64,000 bases of DNA from Frigidibacter sp. (GCF_030695035.1 NZ_JAUYTT010000020.1:107691-171690); one strand, 5' to 3'; numbered from the stretch's first letter, positions 44,261 through 56,340 are shown. Numbers and translations: made by a program. Notes: generated from the letters alone by a model not told the origin.

Positions 44261-44608
44261 TCATCTGTGGTTTTCGACAAGAACCGATCCGATCCGGGCG
44301 CGTATGTCGGGTGGCTCAGCCTCCACAGCCCGCGCAATCGCCAATAGCTCCTGGCGTGTAGCATGAAGCTGATCAATCAGCGCGATGACAACAGCGAGTG
44401 CGTCTTCACCCAGGTCGAGATCGCTGGTCAGATCACAAAGCAGTTGCACGCGCGCGAAGTCGACCCGGCGGAACACAGGGGGCGAACCGCGGTCATCATC
44501 CCGGCGCAGTGGAACGATCAACTCGGTCTCGATGAACGCGACCAGGCGGGTACGGGTCAGCCCCGGAATGGCTGCAAGCACTTCATCCTCGGTAAGATGG
44601 TCGGTCAT
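44261..44608 (-). CDS. cbpM: Chaperone modulator CbpM
   Basis: 115 aa. MTDHLTEDEVLAAIPGLTRTRLVAFIETELIVPL followed by FRRVDFARVQLLCDLTSDLDLGEDALAVVIALIDQLHATRQEL, the CbpM (MerR-like) pattern. It binds and restrains CbpA. ATG 44608 overlaps the cbpA stop; a longer frame to 44665 lies in cbpA. Confidence 0.87.
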   Translation of the reverse strand: MTDHLTEDEVLAAIPGLTRTRLVAFIETELIVPLRRDDDRGSPPVFRRVDFARVQLLCDLTSDLDLGEDALAVVIALIDQLHATRQELLAIARAVEAEPPDIRARIGSVLVENHR

Positions 44609-45549
44609 GATGCGGCCTCGTTCAGCAGTTCCGCGCGTGGGTCGTGGGAATGGGTCTTGCGCCATTCGGTCAGAAAATCGCGCAGGGTATCATCGATCAC
44701 AGGGGGGGAGACGATCGTCAGTTCCACAAGCTGATCGCCCGCAATCTTGCCCCCCGAACCGGCCACGCCGCGCCCGCGCAGGCGCAGAACCCGGCCGGAG
44801 CTTACACCTTTGGGAATGGTCAGGCTCACGGGCCCCGAGATGGTCGGTGCCGTGACCTTTGCCCCAAGAACCGCCTCGTCAATGGTGATGGGCAGGGTCA
44901 CCACGATATCGTCGCCCTCTCGCTGGAAGACCGGATGCGGGCGCACCGAGAGGGTGATGAGTACGTCACCCGGTCCACCGCCGCCCTGGCCCGGCCCGCC
45001 CTTGCCGCGCAGGCGCAGGGTCTGGCCGTCATGCGCCCCCTGCGGTATCCGCACCGCGAGGTTATCTCCGCCGGGCAAGGTGATGCGCATCTCGCCGCCA
45101 CGCACGGCGTCGAGAAATGGCACTTCAAGCGCGTATCGAAGGTCGGGGCCGGGTGCGGCGAAACCGCGGCTGCCAAACCCTTCGGCGCCCTGGCGCGTTC
45201 GCTGGCGCAGGATCTCGGCGAAGATGTCGGCTGGATCGCCATGTGTTTCAAAGCCATGCCGCTGTTGGTAGGGGTTGCCCCCAGCTTCGGCAAAGTCGCG
45301 GTAGTATTGGCGCTGCGGCCGCTCCGTGCCCGTGGCATCAATCTCACCCGCGTCGAAACGGGCCCGGGTTTCGGGATCCTTCAGCAGATCATACGCGGCG
45401 GAGATAGCCTTGAACCGCGCCTCGGCTCCGGCGTCATCGGGGTGCAGATCAGGGTGGCTGGTGCGCGCCAGCTTGCGGTAGGCTTTCTTGATGTCGTCCG
45501 GTGTGGCCGATTTGGCCAAGCCGAGTGCGGCATAGGGATCGAGAGTCAT
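44605..45549 (-). CDS. cbpA: DnaJ-class co-chaperone CbpA
   Basis: 314 aa. J domain with HPD (RTSHPDLHPDD) at residues 5-70, Gly/Phe-type linker, and two C-terminal substrate-binding beta domains (LPGGDNLAVRIPQGAHDGQTLRLRG). No zinc finger, so CbpA rather than DnaJ type. Start ATG 45549 (MTLDPYAALGL). Operon with cbpM. Confidence 0.92.
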   Translation of the reverse strand: MTLDPYAALGLAKSATPDDIKKAYRKLARTSHPDLHPDDAGAEARFKAISAAYDLLKDPETRARFDAGEIDATGTERPQRQYYRDFAEAGGNPYQQRHGFETHGDPADIFAEILRQRTRQGAEGFGSRGFAAPGPDLRYALEVPFLDAVRGGEMRITLPGGDNLAVRIPQGAHDGQTLRLRGKGGPGQGGGGPGDVLITLSVRPHPVFQREGDDIVVTLPITIDEAVLGAKVTAPTISGPVSLTIPKGVSSGRVLRLRGRGVAGSGGKIAGDQLVELTIVSPPVIDDTLRDFLTEWRKTHSHDPRAELLNEAAS

Positions 45550-45695
45550 CCGTGAAGTTCCCCTCTCCGGCAGGAGCCCAGTCCAACTCATCTCACGGCG
45601 GCGCCGGCTCGGTCCCTGATTCAGATCAGCGCGTGACGAAAAGTGACATGGTATCAGCGACGCGTCCGGGCGATTTCACGGGCTTGGAGCGGGAA

Positions 45696-46874
45696 ATGGC
45701 AACTCCGGAACAACAAAAGGAGTTAGGCGGGTCTCAAGCGGCCGGGACCATTCCCCCCGCGACCCACGAACCTCGTTTGCCCGCAGTGCGTCCGTCCTCT
45801 GGGACCCCTATCCCCAAGCCATCGCGGCGCGTCTGGGTCTGGGCCGTTGGCTTCGCTCTTGCTGGCGGGGCGGGTCTGGGCCTGTATTTCCAGCCTTGGG
45901 TCACCGGCCCGGTTGCCGTTGCGGTGGAAACCGCTGCATTGGCGCCGGTCACGCGGGTTCTGGCGGTTAATGGCAGGATCGCCGCGGCTCATTCTGTGGA
46001 TGTGCGGGCTTTGGTCGGCGGCAGCCTTGCGGATGTGTCCGTGGCCGAAGGCGACAACGTGCAAGCGGGCGTGGATATCGCCCGGATCGACGCGGGCACG
46101 CAACAGGCCGTGTTGCGGCAGGCTGTGGCGGGGCTGGATGCCGCCTTGGTGGCCGCAGCGCAGGCAAAGGACAGCTTTGCACGGGCCGAAGCTCTTGGGG
46201 CCAATGTGGCAAGGACCGCTCTGGACACAGCCGCGCGCGCCCTTCAATCTGCAGAGCAGGAGGTGGCGCGGGCCACCGCCGTCGTCGATCAGGCGCAGGT
46301 GCAGCTCGAATACTCCACCATCCGCGCGCCCATGACGGGCACGGTGCTTGATCTGAATGTCGATCCTGGCCAGAGCATCGACTCCTCCACCGTGCTGATG
46401 ACGATTGCGGACCTGGGCCAACTGGTGGTCGAGACGGATGTGGACGAAGCCTATGCCACCCAGATCCGCGTGGGCCTGCCGGCCGTGTTGCAACTGGCGG
46501 GCGAGACGATCCCGCGCGATGGACGTGTCAGCTATGTCTCGCAGCGGGTTGACGCGGCAACCGGGGGCCTCGCCGTCGAGCTGCTCTTCGACGCGCCTGT
46601 AAGTGCGCCGGTTGGCCTGACCGTGACCATCAACATCATCGTCGACAGCCGGGACGCGGCCCTGACCGCGCCCCGCGCGGCCATCCAGACCGGCGATGGC
46701 GGCGACGCGGTGTTCGTGGTCAGCGACGGCAAGGCGCAACGCCGTCCGGTCTCGGTGATCGAATGGCCTGCCGCCCGGTTGGTGGTGACCGAGGGTCTGA
46801 CGCCGGGCGATGTGCTGATCCTCGACGCGTCCGGCATCACCGAAGGGCAGGCCGTGCGCGTGGAGGCGCCCTGA
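45696..46874 (+). CDS. HlyD/RND-type periplasmic adaptor of second ABC exporter
   Basis: 392 aa. Cytoplasmic N tail, one membrane helix (VWVWAVGFALAGGAGLGLYF), lipoyl halves (ALVGGSLADVSVAEGDNVQAG and STIRAPMTGTVLDLNVDPGQSI) separated by an Ala/Gln-rich coiled coil. ATG 45696 chosen for GGAG 6 nt upstream; ATG 45648 is possible. Its stop overlaps the permease start (TGATG). Confidence 0.85.
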   Translation: MATPEQQKELGGSQAAGTIPPATHEPRLPAVRPSSGTPIPKPSRRVWVWAVGFALAGGAGLGLYFQPWVTGPVAVAVETAALAPVTRVLAVNGRIAAAHSVDVRALVGGSLADVSVAEGDNVQAGVDIARIDAGTQQAVLRQAVAGLDAALVAAAQAKDSFARAEALGANVARTALDTAARALQSAEQEVARATAVVDQAQVQLEYSTIRAPMTGTVLDLNVDPGQSIDSSTVLMTIADLGQLVVETDVDEAYATQIRVGLPAVLQLAGETIPRDGRVSYVSQRVDAATGGLAVELLFDAPVSAPVGLTVTINIIVDSRDAALTAPRAAIQTGDGGDAVFVVSDGKAQRRPVSVIEWPAARLVVTEGLTPGDVLILDASGITEGQAVRVEAP

Positions 46875-48079
46875 TGCTCTACGCGCTCAAGATCGCCGCA
46901 CGCTACCTGACGGCCAGCAAGGCCCAGACCGCGCTTCTGGTGCTGGGGGTGGCGGTGGGGGTGTTCATCTTCATCTTCATGTCGGCGCTGATCGGGGGGC
47001 TGGCGGAGTTCATCCTGTCGCGCACCGTGGGCGATCTCAGCCATGTGACGATCGAGGCCGAGGATCCTGACCCTGCGATCCTGATCCACCCGGGGGGCCA
47101 GGTTCTGGCCGTCATTGAACGCGGCCGCGCCCGCACCGCCTCGCTGTCCGAGGCCGCGACCTTCATCCCGCTGATCGAGACGGTGCCGGGGGTGATCGCC
47201 GTCTCGCCGCAGATCACCGGCGCGGGGTTTCTGGCGCGCGGGGCGCAGGTGGCGCAGGTCAGCGTGACCGGGCTGGAGCCGGGGCGCGAGTCCGACATCC
47301 TCGATCTCGATGGCTACATGACCCAAGGCTCGGTGCGCCTTGGCTCGGGTCTGATCGTGCTGGGGGAGGCGCTGGCCGAGGATATGTCGCTGCGGCTGGG
47401 GCAGACGGTGCGGCTGCAATCCTCGACCGGGGTGTCGGCGGTGCTGACGCTCAGCGGGCTCTACGACACCGGCAACGGGCTGATCGACGGCAGCAGCATT
47501 TATGTCAGCCTGTCCACCGCGCGCACGCTCTTCGCGCTGCCGCAAGGGGTCACGCGGATCGAGATCAAGCTGCGCGACCTGAACGATGCCGATGCCGCAG
47601 CGCTGCGCATCGCGGCGCTGACGGGGCTGGATGCCGAGCCCTGGACCGAGGGCGCCGAACAGCTGCTGGAGGCGCTGGACGCGCAGGCGCAGACAGGGGT
47701 CTTCCTCAAATCCTTCGCGCTGATCACCATCGTGATCGGCGTCGCCTCGGCGCTGCTGCTGTCCACCTATCGCCGCCGCCCCGAGATCGGGATCATGCGG
47801 GCGATGGGGGCAGGCAGGGGGTTCGTGGTGTTCGTCTTCGTCACGCAAGGCGCGCTGGTCGGGCTGATGGGCGGCGTCACTGGCGCCGCGCTTGGCTATC
47901 TGGCGCTATTGCCGTTTCCGTCCCGCGAGGATTTCGAGGTCGGCACCCTGCCCATGGACATCACCCAAGGCTCCTACGGTCTTGCCATCACCCTGACGGT
48001 GATCGGCGCCATCCTCGCCTCGATCCTGCCCGCCCGGTCGGCGGCACGGGTCGATCCGGTCACGGCGATTGGCCAATGA
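46874..48079 (+). CDS. FtsX-type ABC transporter permease
   Basis: 401 aa. N-terminal helix (TALLVLGVAVGVFIFIFMSALIGG), periplasmic MacB-PCD-like domain, three C-terminal helices (SFALITIVIGVASALLLS and on), ending VDPVTAIGQ. Homologous in layout to the permease at 23625-24758 but clearly divergent. Overlaps the ATPase start (ATGA). Confidence 0.87.
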   Translation: MLYALKIAARYLTASKAQTALLVLGVAVGVFIFIFMSALIGGLAEFILSRTVGDLSHVTIEAEDPDPAILIHPGGQVLAVIERGRARTASLSEAATFIPLIETVPGVIAVSPQITGAGFLARGAQVAQVSVTGLEPGRESDILDLDGYMTQGSVRLGSGLIVLGEALAEDMSLRLGQTVRLQSSTGVSAVLTLSGLYDTGNGLIDGSSIYVSLSTARTLFALPQGVTRIEIKLRDLNDADAAALRIAALTGLDAEPWTEGAEQLLEALDAQAQTGVFLKSFALITIVIGVASALLLSTYRRRPEIGIMRAMGAGRGFVVFVFVTQGALVGLMGGVTGAALGYLALLPFPSREDFEVGTLPMDITQGSYGLAITLTVIGAILASILPARSAARVDPVTAIGQ

Positions 48080-48753
48080 CAGCGCTGCTGGAAGTGTCAG
48101 AGCTGGTCAAAACCTTCGGAACAGGCGAGGCCGAGACCCGCGTGTTGCGCGGCCTGTCGCTGGTGCTGGCGGTGGGCGAGATGGCGGCGCTGCTCGGGCC
48201 GTCCGGGTCAGGCAAGAGCACGCTTCTGACGATCCTTGGCACGCTGATGAAGCCGACCTCGGGGCGCTATGCCATGCTGGGGCAGGATCTGGTCAGTGCA
48301 GATGACACCGAGCTGACCGAGTTCCGCAACCGCCATATCGGCTTCGTCTTTCAGTTCCACAACCTGCTGCCCGATTTCACTGCGCTGGAAAACGTGGTGT
48401 TCCCGACAGCCGTGCGCGAGGGGCGCGAAACCGCCGCCGCCCGGGCACGCGGGCGCGAACTCCTGACGCGGATGGGGCTGGAGGCGCGGATCGACTTCCC
48501 CTCGGCCAACCTGTCGGGCGGACAAAAGCAGCGGGTCGCGGTGGCGCGCGCGCTGATGAACCGCCCCGAACTGGTGCTGGCGGATGAGCCGACCGGCAAC
48601 CTCGACCGCGCCTCGGCCATGCAGGTCATGGACCTGATCGCCGAGATCAACCGGGACGAGGGCACGACCTTCCTGATCTCGACCCATGACGAGAAGATAG
48701 CGGGCCTGTGCCGCCGGCAGATCGTGGTGGGCGACGGGGTTGTGACGGGTTGA
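48076..48753 (+). CDS. MacB/LolD-type ABC transporter ATP-binding protein
   Basis: 225 aa. Walker A GPSGSGKST, Q-loop FVFQFHNLLPDFTALENV, signature LSGGQKQRVAVARAL, Walker B LVLADEPTGNLD, H-loop STHDE. Third gene of the second exporter operon; no regulator gene is attached, unlike the first exporter. Confidence 0.9.
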   Translation: MTALLEVSELVKTFGTGEAETRVLRGLSLVLAVGEMAALLGPSGSGKSTLLTILGTLMKPTSGRYAMLGQDLVSADDTELTEFRNRHIGFVFQFHNLLPDFTALENVVFPTAVREGRETAAARARGRELLTRMGLEARIDFPSANLSGGQKQRVAVARALMNRPELVLADEPTGNLDRASAMQVMDLIAEINRDEGTTFLISTHDEKIAGLCRRQIVVGDGVVTG

Positions 48754-48877
48754 CGGGCGCGGGCGGGGGTGGCCGTCTAGGCCGGCCGGATCGGCTTGGC
48801 CGGGGGTGATGCCGGAGGGCAACAACCAGACAAGCTGGTTATTGTGGCGCGCGACCCCAGAGCCGTCGCCTGCCGCC

Positions 48878-49273
48878 CTACTCGGACGTAACGCCGTCGA
48901 ACACCTCGTGCGAGGCTTCTGCCTGCGATTTCGTCGCCTGGACCAGCGCGTCGATGTGGTTCGGTGGGCCGTAGATCGTATAGAGCCGCAGGGGCTCGTC
49001 GCCGGTGTTGGTCAGGTTGTGGACGGCCCCGGCGGGCACGACAATGCCGTCGCCCTCCTTGAACTCGCGGGTCACGCCGTCGATCACGACCGTGCCTTTG
49101 CCCGTTTCGATGCGAAAGAACTGGTCATGGGTCGCGTGGGTCTCCGTGCCGATGTCCTCGCCGGGTGTCAGGGTCATCAGGACGAGTTGCAGGTGTTGGC
49201 CGGTATACAGCACATTCCGGAAGTCGGTGTTTGCTTCGGTCAGATGTACGATGTCGGCGAGATAGCCCTTCAT
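48878..49273 (-). CDS. Cupin-domain protein
   Basis: 131 aa. Cupin motifs: TETHATHDQFFRIETGKGTVVIDG (His, His, Glu) and DGIVVPAGAVHNLTNTGDEPLRLYTIYGPPNH (His). Probably binds a metal and a small molecule; function unknown. ATG 49273 begins MKGYLADIVHLTE; the frame is open further upstream but without family similarity. Confidence 0.82.
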   Translation of the reverse strand: MKGYLADIVHLTEANTDFRNVLYTGQHLQLVLMTLTPGEDIGTETHATHDQFFRIETGKGTVVIDGVTREFKEGDGIVVPAGAVHNLTNTGDEPLRLYTIYGPPNHIDALVQATKSQAEASHEVFDGVTSE

Positions 49274-49531
49274 GGCGGCGTCCTTGCTGGAAAGCGGAGG
49301 ATAGACGGGAAGTCGGCCACCTCCGATGATCCACAGTGCACCCGTCCCCGATCCCGTGCATTGATGCAGGTTGGTCTGGCCCTCCTCGGTTTCCGCACCG
49401 GACCAAACAGGTTCGGCGGCAATGCCCTGCTTTGGTGCGGCGAACCTATGAGGGCCGAAAAGAGCCCATGTTGCACGTAACCCAAACGCGTCTTCAGCAG
49501 TTGGTCCAGTGACGTGGTGTCGGAGAGGGGC

Positions 49532-49537
49532 ATAAAG
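49532..49537. repeat. Left target-site duplication of the IS21 element
   Basis: ATAAAG, identical to the six bases right of the element (52183-52188). Confidence 0.85.
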
Positions 49538-49582
49538 TGCGGCGCGACAAACAGGATGAGAACTGAGCGACAATCAGGATGA

Positions 49583-52053
<2,471 letters not shown>

Positions 52054-52182
52054 CGCTCCGCGACAATCAGGATGCGAAACCACTTGATCGCTGATCGCCA
52101 TGCGGCCATCCTGAACCCGCCGCGACAACCACGACTCTCATCCTGATTGTCGCGCTCTTCTCACCCAGATTGTCGCGCCACA

Positions 52183-52188
52183 ATAAAG
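52183..52188. repeat. Right target-site duplication of the IS21 element
   Basis: ATAAAG. Its last G is also the first base of the GTG start of the diguanylate cyclase gene. Confidence 0.85.
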
Positions 52189-53114
52189 TGACAAGACTCG
52201 GCACGGCAGACGGCGAGGCTTGGCGAGAGGATGTCGTTGATCTCTTGATGCAGTCTCCGGATCTGGTTGCACTTTATGACGGCGATGATCGACTGCAGGC
52301 GGCCAATCCCGCCTACCGCGACGCCTACCATTGTGATCCCGCCGAACACCTGTGCTGGCGCGAGATCATGCGGGTCAACTTCGAACACAAGCGTGGTCCC
52401 ATCATAGAGACCGGGGACATTGATGGCTGGCTGACGATCGCCATGGCCCGTCGTGGCACAGTTCCCTACAGATCTTTCGAGGCGGGTTTGTATGGCAGAG
52501 GGTGGATCTGGATCACAGAGACGGTCTGTCCGGAAGGGCGCATGCTGTTCCGTGCCACGGACATCTCGGGGCTCCGGACCGAGGGGCGGATGCTGCGCCT
52601 CGAACGTGACGCGGCGCGGCGCGAATCCTGGACGGATGCTCTGACCGGAGTTCCCAACCGCCGCTACCTCATGGCTCGGCTTGAGGAGTGGCATCAGAAG
52701 CAGTGCGCTCACCCGGACCTCGGCACCCACTGTCTGGCTGTGGTGGATCTGGATCATTTCAAACAGGTGAACGATCGCTACGGCCATAGCTGTGGCGATG
52801 CGGTGTTGATCTCGTTCTGCCGGGACGTGGTGGGGGGGATCCGGTCCCAGGATCTGTTCGGCCGCATCGGCGGAGAGGAGTTCCTTGTCCTGATGCCCAA
52901 TTGCCCGCTGGAGGTCGCACGTGAGCGATTGGGATCACTGCAGCAGAAACTCGATCAATCGGGGCCTATCGCGGACCATCCGTCATTCCGCTACAGCTTC
53001 TCGGCTGGGCTGGTCAGGATCGACCCGGACGAGGACATCCATAACGCGATCCGGCGGGCCGACAAATGCCTCTATGATGCCAAAGCCGCCGGCCGCGCCC
53101 GTGTGAATGAGTGA
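52188..53114 (+). CDS. PAS-GGDEF diguanylate cyclase, cut off from its ribosome site by IS21
   Basis: 308 aa from GTG 52188. PAS-like domain (LLMQSPDLVALYDGDDRLQAANPAY) at ~15-130, then GGDEF domain with DALTGVPNRRYL, VVDLDHFKQVNDRYGH and active site RIGGEEFLVL (GGEEF, active form). No RxxD inhibitory site is evident. Joining the sequences left and right of the IS and removing one ATAAAG gives GGAGAGGGG-CATAAA-GTG, a near-ideal start; the IS now separates them by 2.65 kb. TTG 52170 inside the IS end is an alternative start. Expression is likely reduced or altered. Confidence 0.88.
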   Translation: MTRLGTADGEAWREDVVDLLMQSPDLVALYDGDDRLQAANPAYRDAYHCDPAEHLCWREIMRVNFEHKRGPIIETGDIDGWLTIAMARRGTVPYRSFEAGLYGRGWIWITETVCPEGRMLFRATDISGLRTEGRMLRLERDAARRESWTDALTGVPNRRYLMARLEEWHQKQCAHPDLGTHCLAVVDLDHFKQVNDRYGHSCGDAVLISFCRDVVGGIRSQDLFGRIGGEEFLVLMPNCPLEVARERLGSLQQKLDQSGPIADHPSFRYSFSAGLVRIDPDEDIHNAIRRADKCLYDAKAAGRARVNE

Positions 53115-53222
53115 CGCCTGTCCCCCGCGGGGGATCGAAAGTGGCGAAGGTTCTGCAGGATATCGCCAAGGACGGCGATGTCATTCGGTGGGGGAAGCCG
53201 TCACAGCGGCCTGCACAACGCA

Positions 53223-54917
53223 TCAACTGGATGCGACGAACCCGCAAAGGGGTTCCGGGTATTGAAGCGCAAAACCCTGACCGTAGTCTATGCCGATCCC
53301 GCGAAGCAGCGGAAGCAGATCGGCGACCTCAACCGATTCAGCGATCGTCTGCATGTTCATGACACGTGCAACCTTGACGACAGCCTCGACGATGGCCGCA
53401 CCCGCAGGCCTGGTCAGGGTGCCCTTGATGAACTCTCCGTCGATCTTGACGAAATGCACCGGCAAATCCTGAAGATAGGCGAAGGACGACATCCCGCTGC
53501 CAAAATCATCCAGAGCAAACCGAAATCCGGCTCCGATCAGCTTGTGCATCGTTTCACAGACCCACCGAATATTCGAGATGGCAGCCGTCTCTGTCACTTC
53601 GAAGCAGATTTGGGACGCAGACAGATCGGGGTTGGAACCAAGCTGTCTTTCGACGAAAGGTGCAAATTCCGGAGAACCGAGGGTCAGGCCTGACACGTTG
53701 ACAAAATAGCAGGCGGTGTCACCATCTTCCTGTCGGACATTTTGCAGGTGGGCGAACACCTTGCCGATGACATGATGATCGAGCTGCTCCACCAGGCCGA
53801 AGCGTTCGGCCGCCGGTATGAAGTCACTCGGCAGGATCAGTCTTCCATCGTGACCCTGGATACGCGCGAGGACCTCATGGAAAATGGGACCCTGTTGTGC
53901 GCCGGGCTGCAAAGGGAAAATTCGCTGTGCATGCAGAACAACCCGGTCTTCCCGAAGCGCCTCCGTCAGAAGTGTCGCACCATCCATGTCGCGTCGCCGC
54001 AGCCTGATTTCCTCATCCGTCGATGAACTGGCCTGCGTGCGATTGCGTCCCTTCTCCTTGGCGAGGTAGCAGGCCGTATCCGCGAGCCCCAAGGCGGCCT
54101 CGAATGACAGCCCGTCTTTCTGGCCGCAGACGGCAATGCCAACACTGAGAGACAAGCTGTAGCGCCTGCCACGGAAGACCGGGTGGAGACCCTGCACCGC
54201 CATCCTCAGGCGGTGCGCAACCTCGAAGGCGGTTTCCGTATCGCAGGCCGGCAGGATCAGGGCGAACTCGTCCCCTCCGATCCGCGCCAGGAGGTGATCG
54301 CTGGCCACCTCGGCCCGCAGCGCCTCGGCGATCTGAACCAGGACGACGTCGCCCGCGGCATGACCGCATCGGTCATTGATGAGCTTGAAGTGATCGATGT
54401 CGAGATAAAGGATGGCGTGTGGCCCGGGGGCATCAAGCGCTTCGAGGCGATTGGTAAACTCCCGCCTGTTATACAGACCGGTCAAGGGATCATGGGCGGC
54501 CTGATAGGCCAGCTTCCTGGCCAGTTCGTGCGCCTCGGTGACATCGTGGCCCTGAGCAAAAATGCCGATGACTTTGCCATCATGATCCCGCAGGGGCTGG
54601 TAGGTCAGATCGATGTAGCGCTGCTCGAGGTCGCCGCCCGCAACGCGCTGGAGCTGGATGGGGATGGCCCGGCCTACGAAAGGCTCTCCGGTCAAATAGA
54701 CATGGTCGAGCTTGTCGAGGAATCCTTGCCATATCACTTCTGGCAGCACCTCGGCCAAGGCTCCGCCGATGATGGGGCGGTGACCAATAAGCTGATAATA
54801 GGCATCGTTTGCCAGCTCATAGACGTGCTGCTTGCCCTGGAGGACACAAATGAAACCAGGCGCATCGCGAAAGAGCATCTGAAGGCGCTCGATTTCTTGT
54901 GTCAGGAAGTTCCGCAC
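53223..54917 (-). CDS. PAS-GGDEF-EAL c-di-GMP signalling protein
   Basis: 564 aa from GTG 54917, chosen for GGAG 6 nt upstream; the frame is open to 55073. PAS domain (~10-125), GGDEF domain with intact RIGGDEFALILP, EAL domain with FHEVLARIQ (EVL variant), NVSG, FEVTETAAI, ALDDFGSGMSSF, VKIDGEFI, TIAESVE and YGQGF, so the metal and catalytic residues expected for phosphodiesterase are all there. Dual or hydrolytic activity is possible. It follows the alginate-type cluster in the same direction after 364 bp. Confidence 0.9.
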   Translation of the reverse strand: MRNFLTQEIERLQMLFRDAPGFICVLQGKQHVYELANDAYYQLIGHRPIIGGALAEVLPEVIWQGFLDKLDHVYLTGEPFVGRAIPIQLQRVAGGDLEQRYIDLTYQPLRDHDGKVIGIFAQGHDVTEAHELARKLAYQAAHDPLTGLYNRREFTNRLEALDAPGPHAILYLDIDHFKLINDRCGHAAGDVVLVQIAEALRAEVASDHLLARIGGDEFALILPACDTETAFEVAHRLRMAVQGLHPVFRGRRYSLSLSVGIAVCGQKDGLSFEAALGLADTACYLAKEKGRNRTQASSSTDEEIRLRRRDMDGATLLTEALREDRVVLHAQRIFPLQPGAQQGPIFHEVLARIQGHDGRLILPSDFIPAAERFGLVEQLDHHVIGKVFAHLQNVRQEDGDTACYFVNVSGLTLGSPEFAPFVERQLGSNPDLSASQICFEVTETAAISNIRWVCETMHKLIGAGFRFALDDFGSGMSSFAYLQDLPVHFVKIDGEFIKGTLTRPAGAAIVEAVVKVARVMNMQTIAESVEVADLLPLLRGIGIDYGQGFALQYPEPLCGFVASS

Positions 54918-55281
54918 GATGCACTCCGTTCTTACGGGCCATTTGAGGGAGAATTCGGTTACAATTCCGCTGCTCAGCGCCCCATCGCTGCTATGCAGGG
55001 ATGTGCAGACGATCGCAGCCCCTGAGGCTGGCCGGTTCTTCGCTGCGCCTCCGCCAAAGGCGGCGCGACACACACAGAGTTCTGTCCTTCGCAGTTGACC
55101 CTAGCGCAGTCGCCGACTTGTGCACACAAAATAATCAGTTGCGGAAAGACACCGGGAGAGATGCTGTCTGTGAAGCGTTGCCGGTGTTGGCCGAGGTCCA
55201 GCTGTCGAATGTCATGGTGACGATCAAGGGTGCCGGCTCATGCCTTGAAGTCGCAACGGGACAGTTCTGGCACAGAAAGGG
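54918..55281. other. Intergenic region between algL-like and GGDEF-EAL genes
   Basis: 364 bp. The GGDEF-EAL frame remains open to 55073 with GTG, but lacks similarity there. Nothing else recognised. Confidence 0.4.
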
Positions 55282-56340
55282 TCAGTTCTGTCCATCGGCT
55301 GATGCCCAGATCAAGGATTGCTCCCCGCCGAGCTTGGAATTGCCAAGCGGGACGAACTGTTCGGTAAACTTGGCCAGTTCCGGGTTTTCGAACAATGACA
55401 GATAGGCGTCGGCCCAGGCCATTTCGAATCCGCGCAAATCCTCTTTGCCGTTGAAATAGGACTGTTCATGGCCCGTGATCCCTTCCACGAGCGATGGGTC
55501 GTCGAAGGCGGCCAGGACGAAATCCACCAAGCGATGCAACGCGCCGTCGCAGGCCGAGAACAGGTCGTGACCCTCTGGCTGCAGCAAGGCCGCCGTGACG
55601 ACCAGCGGCGCCACGGCATGCAACTGATAATGCAGGGCCAGATCCTTGCGCGCCATTTCCAGCGGCAGGCTGCCGTCCTCGGCCGCGCTGCAGACCATGA
55701 CCTGGACCGAGGCATCTGCCCAGTCGATCATCGCCTGGTCCCCGACAGTCAGGCCGACCCGCGCCACGGCCAGCGCGGCCCAGGCCCGCAGGTTGTTGCG
55801 GCTGGCATTCTTGGGCGCCTCCGTGTCGAAATAATCCATCGTCGCAAGTGCGCGGGCGGCCAGCCAATGCTCGACACGCGCCTTGTCATCGGATGCCGGT
55901 AACAGCGGTTGCACCTGGGCAAAGGCAAAAGCCAGCCCAGCGACCCGCGACGGCGCCGAGAGTTGCGCATTCATTGTCCCCAGCTCGCTGAGCGCATCCG
56001 CCTCGGCCCAGGCTGCAAGCCCCGCCAGCACACACTCTGCCGCGACAAGCTGATCCGTCTCAGAGCTGGCCGCATGGTTCGCGGCGCTTGCAAGCGTGCT
56101 GATGAAGTCGTCAACCGGCTTCAGCTGCGCGTTGACGTCGGCGTTCGACGCGCTGTCGAATTCGGACCGACTTTTGTCCTTGGCAATGTAGCGGCTGCCG
56201 TGGTCAAGCGTTACAACCGGGTCCGGGATCGGCTTGCAGACATAGGCCTCGGGCGGGGGCGGGGGCGGGGGCGTCGGCTCCTGTGCGGCCAAAGGCTGGG
56301 CCAGACAGAGGGCCATGATGGCGGTCCTGATCGGGGTCAT
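55282..56340 (-). CDS. algL: AlgL-like (PL5) periplasmic protein, catalytic His apparently replaced
   Basis: 352 aa from ATG 56340. Signal peptide to AAQEP, then a Pro run. It follows the PL5 alginate lyase pattern: NASRNNLRAWAALAVARVGL, MARKDLALHYQLHAVAPLVVTAALLQ, then helices to the end. In PL5 lyases the active site reads NNHxxW; here it is NNLRAW, so the catalytic His seems to be Leu. The Arg and Tyr equivalents (ARKDLALHY) can be aligned. It may be a weak or non-lytic relative, or act on another polymer. Last gene of the cluster; start overlaps the algK-like stop (TGATG). Confidence 0.72.
   Translation of the reverse strand: MTPIRTAIMALCLAQPLAAQEPTPPPPPPPEAYVCKPIPDPVVTLDHGSRYIAKDKSRSEFDSASNADVNAQLKPVDDFISTLASAANHAASSETDQLVAAECVLAGLAAWAEADALSELGTMNAQLSAPSRVAGLAFAFAQVQPLLPASDDKARVEHWLAARALATMDYFDTEAPKNASRNNLRAWAALAVARVGLTVGDQAMIDWADASVQVMVCSAAEDGSLPLEMARKDLALHYQLHAVAPLVVTAALLQPEGHDLFSACDGALHRLVDFVLAAFDDPSLVEGITGHEQSYFNGKEDLRGFEMAWADAYLSLFENPELAKFTEQFVPLGNSKLGGEQSLIWASADGQN

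Noticed and set aside
53121..53134. TCCCCCGCGGGGGA palindrome between convergent GGDEF and GGDEF-EAL genes
   Set aside because: No loop and no T-run, so not a convincing terminator; simple GC palindromes are frequent in such DNA.
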